64,000 nt of DNA, from NCBI RefSeq assembly GCF_003259225.1, contig NZ_QHJF01000005.1:186001-250000 (forward strand), read 5' to 3'. Positions 17,583-26,088 of this stretch are shown here, piece after piece. Source of the stretch: Marinomonas arctica. Its GTDB lineage: Bacteria; Pseudomonadota; Gammaproteobacteria; Pseudomonadales; Marinomonadaceae. Numbering within the stretch: the first letter of the stretch is position 1; every line of letters starts with the position of its first letter. The notes under the pieces are model-generated. The model was not told the origin of the DNA, did no database searches, and was given only the letters and a program-made list of their open reading frames with translations. The translations under genes were made by a program, and so were the position numbers.

Positions 17583-17708
17583 AGCATCGTATAAATGAGT
17601 TGATACCTTGAGATCAAAGTAGAGCAGTCATTGAGACTGTCTATCCCAAAATGAACGGACTAATGATAGAAAACCACATCGACTAGCAACGACCTTTCGT
17701 ATTCGATA

Positions 17709-17735
17709 CTTTCAAAGGACAAATACCTTTGAAAG
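17709..17735. repeat. Perfect inverted repeat at the edge of the right direct repeat
   Basis: CTTTCAAAGG and CCTTTGAAAG, 10 bp, loop ACAAATA. The right arm is also the first ten bases of the 51-bp direct repeat, so the repeat may once have been longer with a hairpin end. There is no T-run for termination. Confidence 0.6.
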
Positions 17736-17776
17736 TCCGTGTTACAAGGTTTTTAAAGTGTGTGGCCTGATAGATC
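17726..17776 (+). repeat. Right copy of the 51-52 bp direct repeat
   Basis: Matches 12201-12252 with about five differences including a one-base indel. It has the same orientation as the left copy and ends 24 bp before the small gene at 17800-17952. Confidence 0.85.
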
Positions 17777-17799
17777 AGGCCTGAGCGTATTTCTTGTTA

Positions 17800-17952
17800 C
17801 TAGCCCTTGTTAACACTACCTTTATTTGACCTTTCATTTCTCTTCTGCTTCTTACGATTATTTTTCTCAGTAACAATTTTGATGGCTTCATCTTTGGTTA
17901 AATTAGGATGCTTAGCGATCAGTTCTTCCACTTTGGTATCAAATGCGGTCAT
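17800..17952 (-). CDS. Small basic protein of 50 residues, function unknown
   Basis: An open frame of 50 codons, too short for most gene finders. It begins MTAFDTKVEELIAKHPNLTK, an amphipathic helical region, and ends in a strongly basic tail (NNRKKQKRNERSNKGS). The composition suggests a nucleic-acid-binding or ribosome-associated small protein, but I recognise no family. The codons look coding: no rare clusters and hydrophobic/charged periodicity. The ribosome binding site is weak (GAG some distance before ATG). It is isolated, between the right direct repeat and RNase Z. Confidence 0.6.
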   Translation of the reverse strand: MTAFDTKVEELIAKHPNLTKDEAIKIVTEKNNRKKQKRNERSNKGSVNKG

Positions 17953-18159
17953 TTATAAATCTCATGTAGTAAAGTACGAATAAGGCCCGCATTTTAGCTC
18001 AGGAAGTGCATAGAAGATAACATTTCTTAGCAGTGACTGATGTGTGTTTTTAGAATCTAGGGAAATAATAAGCCGTGTATACCGCCCGAGATTGCCGCTT
18101 GGTCATGAAAACATTAGGCTTAGGCAAGATAACCCGTCTTTTATGTATCAAGGTAAAAA

Positions 18160-19116
18160 ATGAATATTGTCTTTCTTGGAACGTCGGCAGGCGTTCCCAC
18201 CAAAACACGCAATGTAACAGGAATCGCGGTGCGCGAAGAAAGAGGCAACGGCTGGTACCTTGTCGACTGTGGTGAAGGAACGCAACATCAGATACTTCAT
18301 ACCAATTTATCGATCAATGCCTTACAAGCCATCTTCATCACTCACATTCATGGCGATCACTGTTATGGCTTGCCAGGCATATTGGCAAGTGCCGCCATGA
18401 ATGGCCGCAAGGCGCCATTGAAAATTATCGCACCAAGTGGTGTGAAAGAATGGGTGGAAGCGACTCAGCAACATACGCAATTATATCTACCCTATGACAT
18501 TGAGTTTGTCTGTACTGATGATCTGCCATCTGTCGAGTTCAGAAAGGTTCGTGTGGAAACGGTCGCCCTATCTCACAGAGCCCCTTCTTATGCCTATTGT
18601 TTTACCGAAAAAGACATCAACCCGCGTTTGGATGTGGAGAAACTGGAACGGCATAACATCCCCAGAGGACCACATTGGGGGCAGTTACAAAAGGGGCAAG
18701 ATGTTGAACTAAACGGCCAGCTAATCCATTGTGAAGACTACTTGCTATACGATATAAACCCGCAAAAAATCATTGTTGCAGGCGACAATGACCAGCCAGA
18801 ACTCTTGTCTCAAATAAGCCATGGCGCCAGCGTACTGATTCATGAAGCCACCTACACCAAAGACCTCGTTGCAAAAACGGGAAACAGCTACGGCCACAGT
18901 GACGCCGAGCTTGTGGCGACCTTTGCCGAGCAAGCTAACATCCCCAACTTAGTATTAACGCACTTTAGCCCTCGCTACCAAGCCAACCCGAACCTATCCC
19001 CTTCCATCGCCGACATTTATCAAGAAGCCAAAGCCCATTATTCGGGCAACCTGTTCCTCGCCAACGACCTTGACGAATATCAGCTAAGCAAAAGCAATGA
19101 ATTAAAAAAGCTTTAA
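18160..19116 (+). CDS. rnz: Ribonuclease Z (tRNA 3' endonuclease)
   Basis: A 318-residue metallo-beta-lactamase-fold endonuclease of the RNase Z/ElaC family, which trims 3' trailers of tRNA precursors. Signatures run in order: FLGTSAGVPTKTRN at the N terminus, VDCGEGTQHQ, the zinc motif HIHGDH (about residues 63-68), ALSHRAPSYAY, VAGDNDQ, HEATY, GHSDAE and LTHFSPRY. All expected metal ligands are present and the length is normal for the short form. The start is the ATG after AAGGTAAAAA. Monocistronic. Confidence 0.95.
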   Translation: MNIVFLGTSAGVPTKTRNVTGIAVREERGNGWYLVDCGEGTQHQILHTNLSINALQAIFITHIHGDHCYGLPGILASAAMNGRKAPLKIIAPSGVKEWVEATQQHTQLYLPYDIEFVCTDDLPSVEFRKVRVETVALSHRAPSYAYCFTEKDINPRLDVEKLERHNIPRGPHWGQLQKGQDVELNGQLIHCEDYLLYDINPQKIIVAGDNDQPELLSQISHGASVLIHEATYTKDLVAKTGNSYGHSDAELVATFAEQANIPNLVLTHFSPRYQANPNLSPSIADIYQEAKAHYSGNLFLANDLDEYQLSKSNELKKL

Positions 19117-19499
19117 AGAGGATTTACAGACTTGGGGTTTAAATCCCCAAACGAAAAGCATCAACCGCGGGATTTAGAACCAGATGAAAAGCGCTATTTT
19201 TCATCTGAGCCTAATATCCATGTAAAAGCGGGTTTTCCGCACTTAGCAACAATATGGTCAAGACAAGGTTTTTTAAAACCGAGTGGGTGTTTGAGACGGC
19301 TAAGTACGGATCTCATTAGGGCCAGAAGCAGACTAAAAAATGTTTCATAAATAGGCCGGATATATGTCAGTACGACCCTTTATCCATGAAAATTGACTAG
19401 GAAAGAACAAGATCGGTTAATAAGAAAGTAAAAAATCACCCTAAAAAGAGTGATTCGGCTAAGTGCTACCTTGACGACACCGGAGCGTCCATATATGTC
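19117..19499. other. Gene-free stretch with several small hairpins
   Basis: 383 bp without a convincing gene. It holds three short inverted repeats: TTGGGG/CCCCAA at about 19132-19150 just after rnz (a possible weak terminator), GATGAAAA/TTTTCATC at about 19182-19204, and AATCAC/GTGATT near 19435. It precedes an MnhG-like remnant, so it may be decayed coding DNA. Confidence 0.5.
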
Positions 19500-19718
19500 T
19501 TGTTAGTCCCCTTTATGCCTTTTTATCTCGAAATTATTATCTGTGTGTCTTTGCTTATTGGCGGCATTTTTCTATTGATCTGCTCTTATGGTCTTGCTCG
19601 TTTGCCTGACATTTATATGCGCTTGCACAGCCCGACGAAAGCCTCAACATTGGGCATCACTGGCGTATTGGTAGCATCGATGATCTTTCAAAGCCACTTA
19701 AAAGCACCAAGCCGTTAG
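19500..19718 (+). pseudogene. Remnant of a Na+/H+ antiporter subunit G (MnhG/PhaG-like) gene
   Basis: 72 codons at most; the likely original ATG is at 19515 (MPFYLEIIICVSLLIGGIFL...). The stretch LICSYGLARLPDIYMRLHSP followed by TKASTLGI is the MnhG/PhaG signature (family length ~110-120). After VLVASMIF the reading changes to unrelated residues and stops. In another frame the DNA stays open to 19795, with charged codons that could be the old C-terminal tail. This suggests an internal deletion with a frameshift. No other mnh/mrp subunit gene is nearby, so it cannot form a working antiporter. Confidence 0.65.
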
Positions 19719-19769
19719 AAAAAACGCAGAACCAAGAGCTTATGGAAACGATCCGTAATAGAGAAACGC

Positions 19770-22700
19770 CTAACCAAACACAGGATCGGCAATAAGCAAC
19801 TTGGCAATATCAGCACTTACCATAGGTCTATGGAAATAGTAGCCTTGGAATATCTCACAACCTAGCGACTTCAACATATCCGCCTGCGGAGCGGTTTCTA
19901 CACCCTCCGCAACAATCACCAGCTCTAAACTTCGCGCCAAGTGAATAATGGTTTCACAGATTTTAGCGTCTTCAATATGACGATCACATTCTTCAACAAA
20001 TGATTGATCAATTTTCAAGATATCCAATGGTAGCCGTTTTAAATAGCTTAGCGACGAATAACCCGTTCCAAAATCATCTACTGAGATTCTAATATCTAAC
20101 TCTTTCAACTCTGCCATCACCTCAATACAACGCTGAATATCTTGGAGCAAAACCCCTTCGGTAATTTCAATTTCTAGCAAGCAACCGTCAATACCATAAG
20201 CAATTAGTTTCTGCGAGATGTAAGGTACCAGAGAGTCGGACACCAAATGTCGTCCAGAAAGATTCACAGCGATAGGAACTATACGCAAACCTTGATCACG
20301 CCACGCTTTTAGCTGTTGCAAGGCCTGATCGATAACCCACTCGTCAATTTTAATGATTAGGTTAGATTCTTCCGCAATAGAAATAAAATCAGCAGGAGAA
20401 ATAAGCCCTTTGACAGGGTGATTCCAACGGATCAGTGCTTCCAAACCAAGAATGTCATTTTTTTCCATCAAAACTTTGGGTTGAAAGACCAAAGAGAATT
20501 GCCCTAATGCAAGCGCCTCATTAATTTCTTTCTCAAAACCAAATTTCTTGGCGACGATATTGGACATTTCAGGGGTGAAAAACTGTGCATTGTCACGGCC
20601 TTTTTCTTTTGCCCAATACATAGCAATATCAGCTTGTTGAATCAATTTATCAGCATCTAAACTTTGCTCGTCCTCACCAGTATGAGCAACCCCAATACTG
20701 GTTGGTATAGTGAAATACTGTTCATTTAAATGAACAGGGGTTCGCATGGCTTCTAAAATCTGCTGTGCTCTTATAGCTAAGCGACTTTCGGTGACACCTT
20801 CTGTCATCATGAAGACGAATTCATCACCACCCCAGCGAGCAATAACATCAAACTCATCTGACACACCAATTAATCGTCTCGCGACTTCACATAGCAACTC
20901 GTCACCGGCCTTATGACCTAACGTGTCATTGATAATCTTGAAATTATCCAAATCCAAAAACAGCAATCCAACCGACGTCTTCTGTTTGGTGGCAAAGAGC
21001 AAAGCACTCACCAGTGAATCCATTAAATAGGTACGATTGTACAAGCTGGTCAATGGATCGCTGTACGCTAAAAACTTCAATCGTTCCTGCAACTTCACAT
21101 GGCGAGTCATATCTCTAATATGAAGTGTGAACTCACTTTCTTGTGAAGAGTCAGCATTGGCCTTAGTAATCGCAATTTCAGCAGGAAAATCATTGTTAGG
21201 GCTACGCTGTAAACGAAACGGATTACGCCGATTCAATATCAAGCCATTTGATGTCGAGAAACCCGAGTTCAAACTTTCAAAAATCTTTTTTCTATCTTCT
21301 TCGCGAATAAAAAGACCAATAAAGCTTTTACCTTCAACTTGTTTTTTCAGACACCCAAAGGTTCGTTCTGCTGCAGGGTTAAATTCCATTACAGAACCAA
21401 AGCGGTTAATGGTCACAATACAATCCATTGATGAATTCAATATCGCTGACTTACGCATTTCACTCTCTTGAAAACGCATCAGAGCGTCATCTCGCTGCGC
21501 AATTTCAGTACTCACTCGATCAATCACTTGATTATATTTTCGAGCAATCTGCCCCACTTCTGTAAAAGGCTCCTCAGGAACAGGTTTTGAAAAATCAGCA
21601 TTATTTTGTTGGTATTGCATGGAGGTTAACAAATCAAATAATTCTGTTGTCGCTCTATGCTCTGCTACATTTAAACCTTGCTCCTCTTGCTCTTTACTCG
21701 CTCGAAGCGGCATAAAACGATTCAGTAGCCACATGCAGGTATAACCCACCACAAAACAATAGAAGCCAATAACGACAATGCCTAATGCTTGTACCCCAAG
21801 CTGTTCTAAAACCCCTAGTCCATTATCAATTCTATCTGTTTGACCAAACAGAGCGACACTTAAAGTACCCCACACCCCAGCAAACAAATGGGCAGGAACA
21901 ACATCAAGCGCATCATCTAAACGCCAGCGTTCCATCAATAAACTGCCGTAATACACCACGACACCAGAAACAGCGCCAATAATCACAGACGCCCCGGGTG
22001 ACACCACATGACAAGAAGCCGTAATACCCACCAAACCAGCAATCGTGCCGTTCAGTACGAATCCTACTTCTATATAACCATCACGGAAATAATTAATGCC
22101 TGCAGCAATGAGTGCGCCCCAAGCCGCAGAAATAAAGGTATTTAGAATGATCATTGGCACATCATCATTAAGTGCCAATGTACTACCGCCATTGAAACCA
22201 ATCCAACCAAACCAAATGAGTAACGTGCCTAGAGCAGACAAGGGAAGGTTATTACCTGGTGGTAACCGAATTCCTTCTTCAAAACGCCCAAGGCGAGGTC
22301 CAATAATGATAATGGCAGCCAATGCCACCCAACCACCGACGGAATGCACCACGGTAGAACCTGCAAAGTCAATAAAACCCAGCGCCTCAAGCCAACCCTG
22401 AGGCCCTTCTGAAGGGTAAACACCAGACCAAGCCCAATGCCCAACAATTGGATAAATAATCGCACTTAACACAACAGTAATCGCCAAATAGCCGATAAAT
22501 GTCATGCGCTCGGCAACCGCACCAGAAGTTAACGTTGCGGCTGTTCCACAAAACATCATCTGAAAAATAAAGAAGCTAACTTCCCATGGCGTATGTTGAT
22601 CATCAAAAAAGAAATCACTCACACCAAACAACCCTGATACAGAGTCACCAAACATGACGCCAAAGCCAAATAGCCAAAATAAGGTCGTTGATATAATAAA

Positions 22701-22838
22701 GTCAGAAATATTTTTTGCGGCAACGTTAATGCTGTTTTTACTGCGGATACGGCCACTTTCTAAGCACAAAAAGCCAGCCTGCATCATAAATACAAGCGCA
22801 GCGGAGACCAACAACCAATAATATTCTGCCATATACAT
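19770..22838 (-). CDS. Ammonium transporter-PAS-GGDEF-EAL fusion protein
   Basis: A 1022-residue fusion. Residues ~1-390 are a full Amt/MEP domain that keeps the permeation-site features: FQMMF (Phe gate), GHWAWSG (binding-site Trp), IDFAGSTVVHSVGG (first pore His) and DVVPAHLFAGVWG (second pore His). A linker of ~70 residues follows, then a PAS domain (~465-590, SMDCIVTINRFGSVMEFNPA). A diguanylate cyclase domain has an intact RWGGDEF, and an EAL phosphodiesterase domain has EALIRW, EITEG, DDFGTGYSS and AEGVET. It should make or degrade cyclic di-GMP in response to external ammonium. No glnK/glnB gene is adjacent. Amt-GGDEF/EAL fusions are known but rare. Confidence 0.93.
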   Translation of the reverse strand: MYMAEYYWLLVSAALVFMMQAGFLCLESGRIRSKNSINVAAKNISDFIISTTLFWLFGFGVMFGDSVSGLFGVSDFFFDDQHTPWEVSFFIFQMMFCGTAATLTSGAVAERMTFIGYLAITVVLSAIIYPIVGHWAWSGVYPSEGPQGWLEALGFIDFAGSTVVHSVGGWVALAAIIIIGPRLGRFEEGIRLPPGNNLPLSALGTLLIWFGWIGFNGGSTLALNDDVPMIILNTFISAAWGALIAAGINYFRDGYIEVGFVLNGTIAGLVGITASCHVVSPGASVIIGAVSGVVVYYGSLLMERWRLDDALDVVPAHLFAGVWGTLSVALFGQTDRIDNGLGVLEQLGVQALGIVVIGFYCFVVGYTCMWLLNRFMPLRASKEQEEQGLNVAEHRATTELFDLLTSMQYQQNNADFSKPVPEEPFTEVGQIARKYNQVIDRVSTEIAQRDDALMRFQESEMRKSAILNSSMDCIVTINRFGSVMEFNPAAERTFGCLKKQVEGKSFIGLFIREEDRKKIFESLNSGFSTSNGLILNRRNPFRLQRSPNNDFPAEIAITKANADSSQESEFTLHIRDMTRHVKLQERLKFLAYSDPLTSLYNRTYLMDSLVSALLFATKQKTSVGLLFLDLDNFKIINDTLGHKAGDELLCEVARRLIGVSDEFDVIARWGGDEFVFMMTEGVTESRLAIRAQQILEAMRTPVHLNEQYFTIPTSIGVAHTGEDEQSLDADKLIQQADIAMYWAKEKGRDNAQFFTPEMSNIVAKKFGFEKEINEALALGQFSLVFQPKVLMEKNDILGLEALIRWNHPVKGLISPADFISIAEESNLIIKIDEWVIDQALQQLKAWRDQGLRIVPIAVNLSGRHLVSDSLVPYISQKLIAYGIDGCLLEIEITEGVLLQDIQRCIEVMAELKELDIRISVDDFGTGYSSLSYLKRLPLDILKIDQSFVEECDRHIEDAKICETIIHLARSLELVIVAEGVETAPQADMLKSLGCEIFQGYYFHRPMVSADIAKLLIADPVFG

Positions 22839-23002
22839 CCCAAACAGTTAGACACCGCACCAAAAAAGCTCATGCTAAATAACGTGGGGCGAATAACGCA
22901 CACCATACAAGGGCACAAGAACGAAAACGTAAAGACAAGCCGCAGCGATTAGCTTAGTCATTCAATAGTTAAGCCAACTATTGAAATTAGCCTGTTATAA
23001 TT
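22839..23002. promoter_or_regulatory. Upstream region of the Amt fusion gene
   Basis: 164 bp containing whatever promoter drives the Amt-GGDEF-EAL gene. I see no clear sigma-54 motif. TGTTATAAT at 22993-23001 is read toward the repeat array and recurs at 23083, so it belongs to the array rather than to a gene promoter. Confidence 0.4.
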
Positions 23003-23463
23003 GACTTACCAAGGAGACTTACCAAGGAGACTTACCAAGGAGACTTACCAAGGAGACTTACCAAGACACCCATTTTAAGACTTGTTATAATTGACTTACC
23101 AAGACTTACTAAGACACCCATTTTAAAAACGCGACTTACAATGACTTTTTGACTTACCAAGACACCCATTTTAAAAACCGCCACATCATACCAAACGATC
23201 TTATCCAGCCAAGACTTCCAAGACTTACTATTTTAAAAACGCGACTTACAATGACTTTTTGACTTACCAAGACACCCATTTTGACTTACCAACGCGACTT
23301 ACCAAGACACCCATTTTAAAAACCGCCACATCATACCAAACGATCTTATCCAGCCAAGACTTACTAAGACACCCATTTTAAAAACGCGACTTACAATGAC
23401 TTTTTGACTTACCAAGACACCCATTTTAAAAACCGCCACATCATACCAAACGATCTTATCCAG
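23003..23463 (+). repeat. REP-like nested repeat array downstream of the RAYT gene
   Basis: A 461-bp noncoding array. It opens with four exact tandem copies of a 13-mer, GACTTACCAAGGA (23003-23054). Seven copies of GACTTACCAAGACACCC (or TACT variants) follow, at 23055, 23103, 23151, 23261, 23296, 23358 and 23406. A composite 106-bp unit occurs intact at 23103-23208 and 23358-23463, identical as far as I can compare by eye, with a rearranged version between (23222-23356). Each unit holds two GACACCC elements and ends ATACCAAACGATCTTATCCAG. The pattern of local duplications and truncated units is that of a REP/BIME cluster next to its cognate transposase. Confidence 0.85.
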
Positions 23464-23608
23464 AGATGATATTTATATGAAACTCACCTTTTATCGTTAT
23501 GGTAAGGACTAATTAACGACTAAAAGACTGGTTATTGGATTGTTAGTCGAATGAATTTACTAATATATGATTAGTAAAGAAAGACGATGAATGGTGGATG
23601 GAATGAAG

Positions 23609-24580
23609 CTAGGCGAGTAGTCGGTTATGACTGGATCTTGGTTTTCTATTGAGTTTGTTTGAGTCACAGTAATAAGCAATGGATTGTTCAGCACCAACAA
23701 CAGCACCCGTTCTTGCGCCAAATTCTGTCGCAATACACAGCCAATTTTCTGAGGATATGTTGAGTCGTTGAAGAATCGGTAATAATGATGCGTCTATCGC
23801 ACCTCGTTTATCTTCTCGGATGATTCGGCCAGTCATATCAACCAACTCAAGGTAATCTGATAATTCAAAAGGTAGACCATCTGGCATGTTTTCTCTGGGG
23901 TTACCAACAAAAGGATAAAGCAACTTTGGTTGCTTTTGATGCCTTGCAGCGGTCACACGTTTTTTAACACTGGTGAATTCTGAGGTTTCTGGTGTCTGGC
24001 TTATTTTTGCTCTCAATGGATTAAGATCAACATAGGCCATACAAGCCACTAATGCCGATTCATCCAGCAGAGCTTGGGACTTAAATCGCCCTTCCCAGAA
24101 CCGACCTGTACACTGGTCTTCCAAATTCGCTTGGCGAGCAATAGGTTCATTCAATTCTCTCATGAACCAACTAATGTCTGTAAGGCGATTTCTAAAGGTT
24201 TCGGCTGAGGATTCCACCAACGCCATAGCATAATCAGGCAATGGCTCACCTCGCACTAATTGCTGAGTAAACATGGTGCCTTTATGTAACTTATGCCACC
24301 TTTGTAGAACCTCTAATGTAGACCACTTCGCGGCTTTTTCTGCATTGATATGCAACACCACATGAAGATGGTTACTCATTACCGCATACGCACAAACATC
24401 GATAGCAAAGACACTGGCTAAAAATAACAAACGCTTTTCAACCCAGTCACGACGGTGCTCAAAGCTTTCACCGGAGACAGGATCTTGCCCACACAAAAAC
24501 GCCCTACGAACACAGCGAGAGACACAGTGATAGTAAGGCGTATCTTGTAAACTAACTTGCTGACTTCTAGCTCTTGGCAT
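23609..24580 (-). CDS. REP-associated tyrosine transposase (RAYT, Y1 HUH family)
   Basis: A 323-residue single-strand DNA transposase-like protein of the IS200/IS605-related RAYT family. It has the HUH pair in AVMSNHLHVVLH (about H71/H73), the GRFWEGRFKSQALLDE segment, and the family's AYVDLNPLRA box, which carries the likely nucleophile Tyr. It is longer than IS200 TnpA (~150 residues) because of the C-terminal extension with DYLELVDMTGRIIRED. RAYTs bind and nick REP sequences and are usually single-copy domesticated genes. Here the cognate REP-like motif lies on both sides in opposite orientation, including the large array downstream. Confidence 0.92.
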   Translation of the reverse strand: MPRARSQQVSLQDTPYYHCVSRCVRRAFLCGQDPVSGESFEHRRDWVEKRLLFLASVFAIDVCAYAVMSNHLHVVLHINAEKAAKWSTLEVLQRWHKLHKGTMFTQQLVRGEPLPDYAMALVESSAETFRNRLTDISWFMRELNEPIARQANLEDQCTGRFWEGRFKSQALLDESALVACMAYVDLNPLRAKISQTPETSEFTSVKKRVTAARHQKQPKLLYPFVGNPRENMPDGLPFELSDYLELVDMTGRIIREDKRGAIDASLLPILQRLNISSENWLCIATEFGARTGAVVGAEQSIAYYCDSNKLNRKPRSSHNRLLA

Positions 24581-24904
24581 GACGAAACCTCTCTTCCATA
24601 AGAAATATACTGGTTAAATATACAGAACAGAGAAAAATCGTCAAGTTTGTGTGGGTGTCTTGTTAGTCATTGGGAAGTGACTCAAAATCATGGAGTAACT
24701 CCAGATATTTATCATGAACATTCAGCATGTATGCCCTTTTGGATGAGTGGCTGCAACTTCGGTAACAAACATATATCTAATTTCACTCATGAAATGGCTC
24801 TATAGATGCCTTTCCAACTACCTTTCCAGAAAGCTCCCTAGTCGCTACGTCTTCAAAGATATTTACAATTTAGAGTCATAAATTGGTAGTTTCTTCCTGA
24901 TAAT
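24581..24904. other. Intergenic region between RAYT and methyltransferase genes
   Basis: 324 bp. It includes the inverted REP-like half-site at 24652-24668. The rest is A+T-rich; a short minus-strand frame ending at about 24660 reads HDKYLELLHDFESLPND, which looks protein-like but is too short to place. It may be a remnant of a gene cut by insertion of the cassette. Confidence 0.5.
24652..24668 (-). repeat. Inverted REP-like half-site upstream of the RAYT gene
   Basis: TGGGTGTCTTGTTAGTC on the plus strand is the reverse complement form of the array motif GACTTACCAAGACACCCA, with one base missing and one changed. With the array on the other side of the RAYT gene this gives the inverted-flank layout of a REPtron. 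Confidence 0.75.
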
Positions 24905-26017
24905 TCACCTCAATGATGAAATTAGATTTTTAAAACTATTTATTGATATATTTTTAGCGCATGTTCCTTTTTGATTATTTGAAATCCATTCATTCTTTTT
25001 TGAAGCCCAGTAGTCTAAAAAAGACTTTTTTAGTTCCACATTATGAAACCTCAATACAATGACACAATCACTAATTATGACATACTCACTGTCTAGAATA
25101 ACAGTTCTACCTATATTGCGCCCAACACGGTGAATTAAAATATCCCCTCTAAAAGCATATTTAAAATTAGTTTTTTTTTCACTATTAGAAAAGTAATATA
25201 CATTTGATAAATCTTTGACATGAGCATAATTATGATGAAATGGCTCTCCTAACAACCGGCACTCTTTACTACTATTTATACCTCTAAAAATAGTATAACC
25301 TATATTATCAACTTTATTTTTTTTAATAAAAGTAGAAGAAAGTAAAATTTTATCCTTCTTAATATTACCAGATGAAAAAACAAAATAAGGAACACTATTA
25401 TCAACGCTAACTGGCTCAATCTTTTTTATAAAAAGAACATATGTTTTCGCTTCTGTTTTTTTGAAACTTTTGTATTCACAATCAATTACTTTTGTCAAAG
25501 TAAACCTAGAAAAAAGAACCTCTCTAAATTTAGAAAGAGAATAAGATGAAAAAATAAAATCTGGAACTATAACTGCAAGAGTTGCACCTTCCTTCAAAAA
25601 AAATAAATTTCTTATGATGAATAAAACTTCCGCTCTAATCTTAGAACTTTTATTAAAAATAAAATTAAAATCTTGACCTAATATAGACTTATAATTGTCG
25701 CTAAGATCTATGTAAGTAAATGGTGGATTACATACAGCCAAGTCGAAATAGTTAGCTTCCAAATTCAAATTTATATCTAGAGCATCACTACACATATGAA
25801 TGTCATCTGGATACTTTTCTATAAGTTTATCTGTATTATTTCCGTCTAGATCTACAGTAGTGAAACGAATATTATCATTGAGCGCCTTGATTGGATCGAT
25901 AAGTGCACCTTTACCTGCACTTAGTTCAAGGCAGGAATGCACGTTTTCAACATCAAGCATTGATGCTAGCAAAAAACTAGTAGATTCAGATGTGTAGTAT
26001 TGATTTAATTCAACCAC
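24905..26017 (-). CDS. N6-adenine DNA methyltransferase with HsdS-like C-terminal segment
   Basis: A 370-residue class I methyltransferase. AdoMet-binding motif I reads LELSAGKGAL (residues 30-39), an acidic loop TVDLDGN follows, and the catalytic motif is NPPF (97-100), the N6-adenine type. The C-terminal third (GDILIHRVGRNIGRTVI, then KGTCAKNISINSFKNLIS) looks like half of a type I specificity subunit or a type IIG target-recognition domain, so one polypeptide may recognise and modify DNA. No nuclease motif is visible. The start is GTG at 26017, two codons after a stop. It is divergent from the ATPase-HEPN pair across 71 bp. Very A+T-rich compared with its neighbours. Confidence 0.85.
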   Translation of the reverse strand: MVELNQYYTSESTSFLLASMLDVENVHSCLELSAGKGALIDPIKALNDNIRFTTVDLDGNNTDKLIEKYPDDIHMCSDALDINLNLEANYFDLAVCNPPFTYIDLSDNYKSILGQDFNFIFNKSSKIRAEVLFIIRNLFFLKEGATLAVIVPDFIFSSYSLSKFREVLFSRFTLTKVIDCEYKSFKKTEAKTYVLFIKKIEPVSVDNSVPYFVFSSGNIKKDKILLSSTFIKKNKVDNIGYTIFRGINSSKECRLLGEPFHHNYAHVKDLSNVYYFSNSEKKTNFKYAFRGDILIHRVGRNIGRTVILDSEYVIISDCVIVLRFHNVELKKSFLDYWASKKNEWISNNQKGTCAKNISINSFKNLISSLR

Positions 26018-26088
26018 TTTTCATGATAACCTTATGATATGAAATATCATTTTACAACATTAGTCCTTAATGTAAAGGGAATACACCT
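26018..26088. promoter_or_regulatory. Divergent promoter region of the methyltransferase and ATPase-HEPN genes
   Basis: Only 71 bp separate the two starts, so both promoters must overlap here. The sequence CTTATGATATGAAATATCATTT contains the near-palindrome ATGATATGAAATATCAT, a candidate operator. AAAGGG precedes the ATPase ATG as its ribosome binding site. Confidence 0.5.

Noticed and set aside
23003-23463. Possible CRISPR array
   Set aside because: Repeats are of several lengths, tandem in places, with no uniform unique spacers and no cas genes nearby. The pattern fits a REP cluster next to a RAYT.
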